From: Pycnopodia helianthoides
Taxonomy: Eukaryota > Echinodermata > Asteroidea > Forcipulatida > Asteriidae
DNA: 64,000 bases
NCBI GenBank assembly: GCA_032158295.1
Contig: CM063261.1
Span: forward strand, 5,266,001-5,330,000
Direction: 5' to 3'
Positions 1-11,700 of this stretch are shown one piece after another. The translations under genes were made by a program, and so were the position numbers. The notes beneath the pieces are model-generated. The model saw nothing but the letters and a program-made list of their open reading frames with translations. It ran no database searches and was not told the origin of the DNA. Numbering within the stretch: the first letter of the stretch is position 1; each line of letters begins with the position of its first letter.

Positions 1-1060
1 CTCGCATCTCGAAGCTCGCGGTATCGACTCTCGCGTTTGGTTTTCAATCTCGTGTTTTTAGGTTTTTATCTCGCCTTAGTTTTTCAATTTTGTCTTACGT
101 TTTTTAAATTTCGCAGTAATCTAGTGTTTTTGTTTTCAATCTCGTGTTAGATTTCAATTTTGTGTTATTGTAGAAGGTGTAGAAATAACTGTGCTGATGT
201 TAAGAGTCATTACCCTTCCAATGTTTATATATCCCCTTAAGCTCTTCAAGCACGCCTTAGTTAATTTCTTAGGAATCCTTTGTATAATAAACAATAAACC
301 CTCTTGCTTAACCCTTGGTAGTGTGGTTAGTCACCCCTGTAATTGACTTCAAATAGCAGCCTGCCAGCACAAGGGGAAAACTCCACATTTATGTGTTCTC
401 CCATCATGAGCTTTGATTTTTACTTCATGTTCAAGTTTTGCCTGTTTCAAGTATTACCGCTATATGGACTCGGTTTTAAAGTAAATTTTATTTTAAACTG
501 TGTTTGAGTTGTTTCTAGAATTTTTGTTATCACTGTGTTCCTGTTTTAGTATTAATTTGTTATTGTTTCATTACTATGTTTTATTACTGTATCTCATTCA
601 CTGATTTTGCTTTTGGTCATTGCTTTATAATCAATAAAGTTGTTTTCATTATTTTTATTGAGAAAACCTACAACTTGAGTCACTGTCCCACTTTTTGCAT
701 TTCCTCGTCTCTTTAACCTATTTGATCCTTTAAATTAACTGAGTTTTTCTTATGTGAGTTTCCCCAGCATTTTGTTTTGTCTAGTTTATTCAAGCGGTCC
801 ATTTCTACGGGTTTTATTTGGTTTTCAATCGCGCCTGCTTGTTGTCAGCGGCGAAGAATTGAAAACCTAACAAGAGATTCGTTAAGGCGAGATGCGAGAT
901 TGAAAACACTAACGCGAGATTAAAAACCTACTACGAGATTGAAAACCAAACACGAGATTAAAATTTTAACGTGAGATTCGATAACACTATAGATACGAGA
1001 TTGAAAAACTAACGCGAGATTTGATAATGCAAGATGCGAGATGCAAGATGGCAGATTTAG
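1..1060. mobile_element. Foldback-like element: tandem-repeat arms in inverted orientation
   Basis: The left arm (1-175) is imperfect tandem copies of a ~19-bp unit close to TCTCGCGTTTGGTTTTCAA. The right arm (~820-1055) is the reverse complement unit, TTGAAAACCWAACRCGAGA, again in tandem. The ~640-bp middle is AT-rich with no ORF. Inverted arms built of short direct repeats are the hallmark of foldback transposons. The left end may be cut by the window edge. Confidence 0.55.
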
Positions 1061-1889
1061 AACACCATAGATATTAGCCATGTTTTAGCTCTATGACGTA
1101 AACTGGCGACGTGAGTAAACACTGTCAGTAAAATGAGGATCAACCATTGAGCTTTTTATTATACGTGAGACTCCGTCTACTACATTTTTATCATTTGTTT
1201 GTAACATTAATATGCATTTCTTTAGTACAAAAGTGAATGTGTAACACGCAGCCGGATCCACATGGACGGGGCCCCTTAGACAATTTCTAGATTAGACCTG
1301 CGTGCGCATATCGGTACTTGTTGTCGTAGAATCCATTCAAAATAAGAGTTCGACATAACCTTTGGGGAAAAAACTTTATCACGTTTGACATCACAATAGC
1401 GTCATATATATGGTTCAACTTTGTAAGAAGAAAACCTCAGAAAGGTCCAATCACTTTAATTCAATTCAATCTAAAACCTTCATTCATCCTAGATTCATCC
1501 TGAAACAATCCTTCATTAACTCCCTCCAAGTATTCATGGAAGTGAAACATCAAACTGCAACAAATTTTCACAAATCTGTACCCTTTTTCTAATAAATTTG
1601 TATAAATACCTGACAAAGCAGACACCATCAATAAAGCCAGCGCTGCTCCATCCATTCTCATAAACTTGCTTGGATGAAGTTGTCGTACTTGCTATAGCTT
1701 TTACTGGAAAACCATTGGGAGTATGATGAGAACGGTCTTTACCTGATTAAATACAGTTCTCGTATGGGTAGAATTTCCCTAACTTGTCATATTAATATCG
1801 TAAACAAGGCGTTCACTGCATCAAGTACATGACAGAGGCACTGCGTACGAAGCCCAACCTGACAATATTGAGGGACTAATCCAGTTTCA

Positions 1890-3010
1890 AATTACTTATT
1901 CGCTTGATAAGCCAATACAATGAATTTCTTTCCACATCAATGTACCCAGCTTCGGTAACTTGATTGGATATAGAAAAAAATGAGCTAGAGAAAAGCCGCA
2001 TTGTGTTTGAAAGGGCAGCTGGTATAGCATAGTATACTTTATATAACTCATAATTATATAGATTCCTCTAATCTGATTGGTTAAAAGTGGAGTCATTGAA
2101 ATAGCTAGGCCCCCTTTTTCTATCAAGATGACGTCATAATTAATTGTGCCCGGGGCATAGCAATCGACTGTGCCCGGCCTGAAAATAATGGTAACAGTCG
2201 CAACACAATGTATCCATGGGTCGCTTGTGTACTGCATGTACGCGTTGTATACGTTCGCGTCACGGCGCGAACTGTGACCTTTCTTCGCAGACGTCCTTTC
2301 ACCGTACATGTCAAACTGAGATATCGCATAAAATGGCTGAAAATACTAGTAATAATCAAGCAAGATTTCATTTTGTTGACTGAGAGAGATCATGGATGCC
2401 GCTGATAGCATAAGTACAAAGCTACAGATAAAGTGAGCGGTGAAAATCTTCGAAGATTACCTGAAGCTTATTGACATGGAATTGCAAGCGGTGGATGTTA
2501 TCCGTGTTGGATTTTAACTGTTATGGTATGATTCTACAATTGACTTTAATAAGCGAAATGAACGAAATGAGGAAATGATTTTGGTAAGTTATTACACTTT
2601 TTAACATTTCAAAATCAAGGCATATGCTGTAGGCCTTGTCAGTTCAGGAAATCTTTTAACCAATCAGATTAGAAGAATCTATATTATTTGGTATATAACA
2701 GAAATATTGACTGCTTAATATTCGGGGCACAGTTAAAATTATAGGCCCTCGGTGATGTCACGGTTTTGACATCACCTTGGGCCTATAATTTTAACTGTGC
2801 CCCTCATAGCAGTCAATATTTCTTTTTTATACCAAATAATATCTGTATTAGCCAATTGGTAAGGGACTATGAACACAATTTTCTTAATGACTTGTTCACC
2901 TGGATAAGCTAGTATAATTCATTTCTTTTCACATCGATGTACCCAGCTTCGGTAACTTGATCAGATATTTAGAAAAATAATAATGAGATAGAGAAGACGA
3001 AGCAAAACGC
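1890..3010. repeat. Nested repeat block: ~70-100-bp direct repeats around inverted repeats
   Basis: The sequence around 1930-1990 (with 'atgtacccagcttcggtaac') recurs in the same direction at 2930-3005, about 1 kb apart. Between them, 27-bp inverted repeats at 2060-2086 and 2654-2680 differ at one base, and a long hairpin occupies 2681-2842. No ORF. It looks like a non-autonomous DNA element or several nested ones. Confidence 0.5.
2681..2842. repeat. Long near-perfect inverted repeat (hairpin)
   Basis: Two arms of about 75 bases, with few mismatches, close around a short centre near 2758-2770. Both arms carry 'GGGCACAGTTAAAATTATAG' or its complement. The transcript or single strand could fold into a long stem. 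Confidence 0.7.
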
Positions 3011-3339
3011 CGCCTATTGTTTCAAAATGTACACTGTACAAAAGAAGGGCAAAGAAGTTGATGGGTAATCTGAAAAAAGGCAAACTAGGTAATCATTCAT
3101 GGGTTTGTTGGTTAATTAGTCCGGGAGCCCAGCCTTGTTTATTGAAAATATTTAGTGCAAAAGGTTTGAAGTGTGGGATGTATAGTACCCTCTGGGGGAA
3201 CCATAAAATGTGAATTCTTAAGCGCACCGAATGGTGCGTTGGGAGGGGGAGCCCCCTAAACTCACCCCAAAAGTCGATTTCATGAAAATGTTGAGTGCAA
3301 GCAAAACATTTTTAGAGATCGAAATGTCATGGTCCACTG

Positions 3340-3625
3340 ACAAAGATTTCCGTACTTTTGAGAAAGAAGTAATTTCTCAGTAAAATATTTGAATTGATTT
3401 TGCGACCTCACGCGTGAGGTCTCGAAATCGAAATCAAGCATCTGAAAGCACACAACTTCGTGTGACAACATGGACAAGGGTGTTATTTCTTCCATTATTA
3501 TCTCGCAACTTCGACTACCAATTGAGTTCAAATTTTCACAGGTTTGTTATTTTGTGCATATGTTGAGATACACCAAGTGAGAAGACTGGTCTTTGACAAC
3601 TACCAAAGGTGTCCAGTGTCTTTAA
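3340..3625. mobile_element. TTAA-ended miniature element of starfish type, 5' end truncated
   Basis: The right end reads GGTGTCCAGTGTCTTTAA, preceded by 'acaccaagtgagaagactgg', text I remember as an abundant element in asteroid genomes. An 18-bp palindrome (3404-3421, GACCTCACGCGTGAGGTC) marks its centre. The left end is degraded. Confidence 0.5.
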
Positions 3626-4093
3626 GCAACCGTTACTTGTGCATCTTACACTGTGTATAAACGAACTCCACAATTTTACACGTTGTAAGATGGTGCCCTC
3701 CATAATCTAAATTCACCATACGCCAACAATCACCGGGAATAATGACTCTTAAATCACTTCAAACAATGGTTTATTAAAATCACTTTGCGTAATGTTGTAT
3801 GCATCATCAATGTAGAGTACCCTCTTACTTCAAAATGTGGCACCCGATCAGTTTTATGCTCTTGCGCATGACAAACTTGTACGGGAATCCCCCCCCCCAA
3901 TTACAAATACAACCTGGGAGGCGACGCTTTAAAAAAGCACTTCCTAAAAAAACAAGGCGCCGTGTAAGTGTAAAGAACACCATAATATTGGGGTTTTTTT
4001 TATTGCAAGTTGTCGCAACGAACATCATAACAGAACACCGCCCTCTACAGGCTGTGCTATCTTACCTCAATGTTCAGAATGCACAAAAGAAAA

Positions 4094-4135
4094 TCGTACT
4101 GTGTGATGCCGTCGCGACGGCATCACACAGTACGA
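4094..4135. repeat. Perfect 42-bp palindrome
   Basis: Every base from TCGTACTGTGTGATGCCGTC to the mirrored end pairs, with TCGCGA at the centre (4112-4117) and no loop. The flanks are CG-rich (cgcgtcgtcggg). No gene is adjacent. Confidence 0.9.
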
Positions 4136-4199
4136 CGCGTCGTCGGGAACCACTGGTGGTAGTCATGAGGCAAACGAACAAATAACTTTTGTCAACAAC

Positions 4200-5120
4200 A
4201 CTAGTAAATGTGAAAAAATAAACAAACAATAAACATCAACTCAGATTGGTTACATAGGCTATTGTACAGAATTAACGAAATATAACTCCTTGCATTTGCT
4301 GGCCGCCATCGTTGATGAAACATGCCCGCGTGAAATGCTATCATTGGCTGAGAGTTGTGCACAGCGCGTATGCGTGCACATTTCCATTGTTTTTCATCAA
4401 AGATGGTGGTCAATGACGTCATGTGCAGTCCATCTTTTAAGAAATCCGAGGGAGAAATCCCGTTGAATTTTGAACATGTTTAACTTGTGGGTACGACCAT
4501 GTGTAAATCTCTTCCGGAAGAGTTATGGCTCTCATGGTCTCGATGTTTCCAACGTACACTCTTCTCTGTCCATATTAATCTGATATTATCAATTAAGGTA
4601 ATATTATTTTTTGGTTGAGTTCTTTATACTCAACATAGTTTTTTGGAACCATTCAAAACTTCACGGGAAACAATTGACACATTGGAATTTTTAAAAAACA
4701 TAAACCAAAAGCCTAGTTTTAATAAAACTAGTTTTGAAACTTCATTAATCGAGAAAACGGGGGAAATGGTCTATTATTTAATTAAGGAGCATGTGTGAAC
4801 GTGAATTAAGTGACATTGTTCGCTCTTGGCAGTAAATAGACGGAAACTTCATCTTTACAGGTTTTATTGACAATTCAACCTTTATGACCAAAGGCAAAAT
4901 CACAAGTTTACAATTTCAAATTTTGCTGGCATTTGTATGCTGGGCGACATTAAAATCATAGTGACACTTTTATGACTTATCATGTTTCATACCCCTTAGT
5001 TGCAAAGCACATTGTAATTAAATACTTGCAATTAGGCAAGCCCTTGGCATTGCGAACATTTTCGAATTGGTATATAGCAAACAACAACGCGATCTCGTAA
5101 TAAACCAGTTCATTGACGGC
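4200..5120. other. Intergenic, nothing recognised
   Basis: AT-rich DNA between the palindrome and the DOK7 promoter. No exon, RNA gene or repeat that I can support. Confidence 0.5.
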
Positions 5121-5127
5121 TATAAAA
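5121..5127 (+). promoter_or_regulatory. Possible TATA box upstream of DOK7
   Basis: TATAAAA about 600 bases before the start codon, in a stretch without recognised repeats. A second AT-rich candidate (atatatag) lies near 5356. Either could place transcription start within a 300-580 base 5' UTR. The choice between them is a guess. Confidence 0.25.
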
Positions 5128-5129
5128 AC

Positions 5130-5730
5130 CACAGTTTGGGACTACGGGTAATCTAATTATACATTTCCCCGCAAAGAAATGACGCAAGTTGTTGTTTTGC
5201 GAAATGAATACAAATAATTTAGATCTGAATGAAACTAGAGTTTGAATAGAATTCTCAAATCATCCTCAGGTCTCAAGGATAATTTCCCGTCCGCAGCCGA
5301 GCCGGCTCATTTAATTATGTTCACCAATCTTCTCGGAATCAGAAATAATTGCGGAAATATATAGAGGAACCTTGCCAGCCGCAATCGTAAAACCGGTTTA
5401 TTTTCATTGTTTGCATTTTATTTTATTTTTAAAATTTTATTTTAAAGATTACATCAACCCATTCGTTTGATGGTTAATACCCAACGGACGGCGGGAGTTG
5501 TTTACGGGTTGCCTGTATTGATCGCACTGACTGGGTGGGTTCAGCCAGTGTGTGTTGTTTTTCAGAGCAGCCAGCGGTGCATGACGGGTAGTTGGGACGG
5601 GGGGATCGGAAAACATACAAACAAACACTAGCCCTGCATACATGCAGTATTCAGTCAGAGCTAGGTCTACATACGGACAGACGATATGAAAGCGCTTGTC
5701 AGCTAGCACACGGGGAGCCCCAGTGGTAAG
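5130..5730 (+). promoter_or_regulatory. Putative DOK7 promoter and 5' UTR
   Basis: This stretch before the DOK7 start is more complex and locally richer in CG dinucleotides (for example 5284-5300 and 5480-5760) than the AT-rich DNA around it. I see no dispersed-repeat copy in it. Position next to the first coding exon is the main support. Confidence 0.45.
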
Positions 5731-5790
5731 ATGGCCGACCACACCAACACGTTGCTCCAGTGCTCGCTCAAAATTCGACACGGCCGAAAG
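5731..5790 (+). CDS. DOK7: DOK7 exon 1, start of PH domain
   Basis: Encodes residues 1-20, beginning MADHTNTLL and ending KIRHGRK, the first strand of the PH domain. The matching human segment reads KLRDGKK. The donor is gtaagg and intron 1 is phase 0 and only 122 bp. An in-frame TAG at 5704-5706 and a good start context (aagATGg) fix the start. This exon is too short to stand out as an ORF and was found by joining it to exon 2. Confidence 0.88.
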
Positions 5791-8700
5791 GTAAGGGTTC
5801 TCATATTTCATCCAGAATGCCGCATTTTTCGAAAGGTTTGGTCTGTGGCATGACAGCAAGATGTTTTTCTTCTCTTTCCTTAAAATCTGTCGTTCTCTGT
5901 TATAAATTACAGTGGAAAACGCGATGGTGTGAGCTGACGAAACTAAGCCCAGTATCCGGTGAGTAACAAACAACTTTAAATTAGTCACACAACAAAAGCA
6001 TGTTTTTCGCCGCACCGGCTTTTCAGAAATCGGATCGTTAAAAGGGAAAGAAAAAGACTATGATGTGGTTTAAAAAACATTTGATTTCCGATCTGACGGG
6101 TCATTCTTTAAGACTTCTTTAAACTCTTAAAATGGTTTTGTTTTGCTTGAATCTTTAGCCTTGTTGTTTTTATGAAGTGCGGTAGCTTCATCAAAATATT
6201 TCTTTTTGTCGGTCTTAACTGTTAATTCCTAAGTGTTTGGGGGAAAATGTGATTCAGGTATGCAACTTGTCAGCTGATCTGATGATGTCCTCGTTTTGTG
6301 TTTCTCAGCAAAACCATTACAAAATTTAAAACAGCACAAATTATCGCTGGGCCAGGCACTTTCCCCGTTTTTTGTACGAACTACAGTTACTGGTTTAGAG
6401 ATGTTCATAAGGGATGCTTTTTTATGAAAAAAGATCTGTGTTTGTAGGCCTAAGACTTCTATTTCTTAGTTATCTTCAGCCATACATTTCTAGAAAGAAA
6501 ACAATTCACTACAAATGTTTCACAATGTAAAAACATTTTAGTTAAAAAGTCTAAATTCGTAACATTCAAAGTACATTCAAGTCACTGCACTGAATGAAAA
6601 ATCTAGTTATAAAAATTGTGTTCAACATGTCTGTGTTAGTGTTAGACTGAGGTTCATGCAGTCTGGGGAAAAAAAAGTAAAACAGAATGACCCGAAGTGG
6701 TTTTTGTAAAGGTCAATTCAGCAGAAGAGTGCTATGAGTAATTACTCGTGGGTGGTGACTTAATATTTAAATAAAGTGACACCCAGTAAACATCAAGCAA
6801 ACAATTGAAGTATTATTCATTGCGTCAAACCATGGAGGTGAAACCTTATGCAAAATAACTTTTGATAGGTCACTTGTTGACGTATGTATCTGCTAGAATT
6901 CAATAGGAGATTTTAAATGTAATCCATCTTGCTTGTAATAAGTTGTGGGCTACAGCTGTATCAAACACTCGTCAATTAAAAGATATTGTTTGATCCCCAA
7001 CCCCAAAGTTTGTTTTTGTCCTGTTCATAATTTTGTTCTGTGCTGAGTGATGTTGAATAATTATTAATGTAAATTCATCAACAGAATTAATCCATGTTTT
7101 TCTGTTTTGCATTATTATAATTTTTTAACATGTGTTTGAAAGACGATGTGACTGTAGGATTGCTGCCCAAACCAGCAGGCATTTGGTACAATGTCTGTTT
7201 TGACTTGTCAAAAGGGCACATTATCTATTTAAAATTTAAATAACTAAGATTTGAAGCGTTGTCTTGTAAGAATACATGCATAGGTTTTGCTGTAAATTAA
7301 CACGTCACAAATAATCTCTGTTGTTGTCATTCAAAAACTTACCACAACATCAATTTAAAGTCATTGTTAAGCTAAATACCAACATGGTATGATAATTGAG
7401 CTTGTTTATGGTCGGTGATATTACCATTGTGCCATAAACAAGCTCAATTAGCATACCAGATTACAATCATCTAGATTTACTAAGATGATAATTTTTACAT
7501 AATTGTCTTTAGAGCTCAAAATAACAACCGGACCACTGGTCCAGTAAGTTTTAGTACTGGACCAAGAACCACAAACATAATCAACTCCTACAGTCTAGTG
7601 TTTTCCAAACAGGTATTTAGGGAATTTTACTAAATGCACATTTTAGCTTTTTAATGCCAAACCTTCTAAAAGCAAAGCGAAAAGAAAGAGCTATTTTTCT
7701 GAATTACAAGAGTTTATTGAAATTCAAACTATGGTCTTTTCTGTGGACCAAATCATCGCATCACAGTCCAAGTCATTTCCCTTTAATTACATGTAAATAC
7801 AATAATGTGGAACCTGCCTTAAAACGAGATTTCCAGAAATAATAACAATTGAAGGCTGGCTGCTATTGAGATGTTTTTCCATCCAGCCCCACATTTGTGA
7901 TCCCCCCTTGTGTGGTCCACAACAGTAGAGTTCCCTGCAAATCCTCTTCCGACATCAATGACAATAGGCATCTCCCTAAGAAGGCATGGGGGGCAAATGC
8001 TCTGGGAAGTTGTTGTTCACCTTACTGCAGCATCTGCCGTAAACTACATGTCTTCTTTTTCTGGTTTTTGTGCGGATTTTTTTTTCTTTCGTTTTTTTAG
8101 CCCTGTTTTTTTTTGTGGGAGGTTTCCATAATGTGTTAAGTTTACATTATTAATTGGTGGTGAATTCACCAGACAAGGCAGCTTGTAATGGGGCAATTAT
8201 TGCATAGTATTTAGATGGGGGTGAATGCACGCTGCACTCCATAGTGCTGCCACTTCATGGCCTGACCATGGGAGAGTTGTTTTTGTCGATAGTGTAAGCG
8301 GGAACAATTGAGACCATTTCCTCACACCCTCAGACAAAAGAAACCCCAGAGCCGGTGTGTTTTTTGTGGACATTCGGACACAAACAACCTGCCCTAGACT
8401 TGCAAGTGTCTTTCCACTGTTGAGAATGGAGTCAGTGGACTAATTTAGCTGTTGGAATTGTAAGTGGAGGTCAATAATTACCTGAAGGGACTGCATTAGT
8501 TTACCTGACTTTCTTCAGAAAGCAATGTAAAATCAAATCTGTGTATTTTGCATGCACAACTGGCTGTGTTAGTTGGCACTAACATACATTAAAATCAATT
8601 CAAAATCAACAATTCAAAACAAGAGCACTACCATGAAGATTTCAAACCATTTGCCTAAAATATCAGGACATATTTGTCTTTACATTTTCCTTAAAAAGTA

Positions 8701-11700
8701 TAATTTTAAAGTACTACAAAACAGATGATAAATGATGCATCTAAAACAAAACAAGAACTAATAAATGAGAAACCTAAAAAATAAAATTAATTGCAAAACT
8801 TGCAATTTTTTAGTTAAACACTTACCTAGAAATTTGCAATCAATATTTCAAGAAAAATGTTAACCTTTTTACATTCGAACAAGTTTTATGCAGATACTTT
8901 ATTGGTTTATTTTTCAATAATTAATAAATAGATTATATATTTTTTGAAATGGTTAACCATTCAGCCATTTCAAATTTAAAATCATTTTATTATTGTGTGT
9001 TTAAAAAAATCACCTTATTATTAAATTAGCAATGATTTTTTAATGGATTTTAGCATGGGCTTTCATTCAGGGAGAGAAAGTTTATAACCCTTGATTAAAA
9101 TGCAAAACTTCGCTGTTACTCAAGCAGCTGATTTCCCTGTAGATTCAGTTTAATTAGGCCTTATAAATCCTTCATTTTCTCTTGAACAAAAAAAGAAATT
9201 AATGCTATTTTAATTCAGGCCAGATACTTCATTCTGGAAAGGGCAAGGGATTTTTCCCCCTACGTGAATAGTATCTAAATTAGGAAAGTTTAAATTTCTG
9301 CTGGGAAAACAACAAGTACCAAGGCAATGGCCAGTGGCATAATAATAATAATTGTCTCCATGAAGAAGCAAGCCTGTTTTATTATTTACAAACCTGTTTG
9401 TTTGTTTTATAATTGCTCAATTTTGTTTTAGGAAAACAAATCCATGAAATAATTCTAATCGGACAGAAAGATTTTAAAAGCAAACTCCATACAAGGGGTC
9501 GTAATCAACACTTATTGTGCACGTCACTCGGTACCAATGTTCGTAGTGGATGATATCTCTCCCCCCCCCCCCTCAATTTCCAACACAGCTTTTAATCCAT
9601 GCTTTAAAAAAATATTTTCATTAACTTATTTAATTCCTCTGTTTAGTCTACTGCAGCAATATCAGCATTTTAACGTGTACCACAGCCTCTGACACCATAT
9701 TGCTCAAGACCATTAAAATGTTGAAAACTTTTCAAAATGTTGAAAGCTTAAAGCCCTTTTCACACCACCAAGCAAATTCCCAGGAAATAAACCCCATGAA
9801 CTTCATGGGGAATTTTGACCCCATCACCACCCCATGTTTGTTTCACGCTTGATGCAATTTTCCTGGGAAAATGCAGAATCATTATGCCAACCCCAGGGTT
9901 TTCTGGCTTTTAAAACCCTACTTCATATCGTAAAATGAAGCTATTTCCCTGGGAAATGGCTTTTTCGCGGGAGTTTGCAAGGGCTAGCTATTCATGTGTG
10001 AAAAGATCACAAAATGTGAAAGGGACCTTTAAAAGTGAATGTCAGTCTATCAAAATTATTTGAAAACTATGTTATTTTCAATCTCATATCTTTCTAGGTA
10101 GGAGCTTTATTTTGTTAAAGGAACATTACAGAATTGGTTTTTGCTAACAAAACAGTTGCTGGCAGTGTAAGCACTTTATGTAATCCACCATATACATAAA
10201 CTGACAAACCTGTAGAAGTTTGAGATCGATCGGCCATCTGGGTCACGAGAAAATAGTGAAAAACCGATTACACATTTGCATGAAATCATATAGATTCAAC
10301 AAATGAATAAAATGCTCACTGAGCGATAAACTCCAATCGGAAAATTAGTTTATTCATTTCTCATCAAATATGGCATTTCAGACAAAAATATGTCAAGGGA
10401 TGTTTTCTACTATCATCATCATTAGACTGTGTAAGTTTTATGTAAATTTGTGATCAAAAAGTATATTTTACAAGTTTTTTCTTACCAATTCTGTAATGTT
10501 CCTTTAACTTTATTTCCATGTTGCTGAAGAAGAAAAAACAGACTTGGAATTACATGGAGGCCACAAAGGCTATGGCCTCTGTTGCCCTGGTTTTGGCCTT
10601 GGTGCCCCTTTAAAAGTTTCCCATAGACTTACTTTTCAATGAAAGTGCCCTATGCAAAATGAAAATGGCCTTGCCCTCTCAAAGATGAAATTCCAGGCCT
10701 GAAAAACAATCTCAAGTACTCCACATTGCAAGTTGAAACCAGAAAGCCTTGAGAAGATTCAAAAATATACTCAGAAAAAGTTTTGTATTTTCTGTCTATA
10801 CCAGATTTTGTTTTTCGAAGTTGACTTCATTAGCGTAGCCACATGTTGTGGGAAGAAGAGCCAAGTGTTTTTCCCATGTTGGAGAAGCCCTCACAGATTT
10901 ATTTATTTATTTATTTATGTTATTTTTTTCTTGTCAAGTGCATTGGTTGTTTAATGAGAAACTGTTTCACTTCTGGCCCGCTGGCACAGCAAATCGTTGA
11001 CATTGAAAGCTTGTTTTTCTCTTTTGTTGGTGATGAAACCTTTGTGTGCAGTCTTTATTGTGATGATTCATAGTGCAGTCAATGGATTGATGTATGTAGC
11101 ATAATGAAACAATATCAATCATTAATTTTGTACAGCAGGACAAAGATGAGGTATTTGTTGAAACAGACAGCAAGTGGTTAACTTTACTTTTGAGTAAAAT
11201 TCATTTCTATCCTCACCCTATTGAGTCTTGACATAATGTAACAATGTAGCACAATGAAACCATAATAAATTAATCCTTTTTTATACATTAGTACAACAAA
11301 ATATGCTCAAGCAGTAACCATTAATTGTTGAGAAAAATACTTCCTCCAAGCCCATCCCCAATGAGAAAAAGTAGAACAACTTTTGTTTTTGCTGTTTTTC
11401 AATTATTGAATAAGGTTTTTTGACTTTAGTAACGGCATACGCCCATCAAATAACTTGGTACTTTCATAGAAAACACTTAGTTATTTCCTCAATGGTGACC
11501 ATGAAATAAAGTGAGGTGTAATCATTACTAGTGTTGGAAAACAAGCACTTGTTGTTGAGCATAACACTAACAGGAGTTATAGTGTTTCCCCCTGTGTACA
11601 CCTAGTGCTTTTGTTCAGAATCGGACCCTATCATAGAATAGCAATCAGAATTTGATTCCGGCAAGACATTCCAGCCTTAAAGGACATTACACGGCTGAGA

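Noticed and set aside
1890..3010. LTR retrotransposon with ~100-bp LTRs
   Set aside because: The direct repeats are short, lack TG...CA ends and enclose no gag or pol sequence.
5449..6015. 188-codon open frame on the minus strand
   Set aside because: It lies opposite DOK7 exons 1-2 and the 5' region, has no recognisable domain, and the exons on + are strongly supported.
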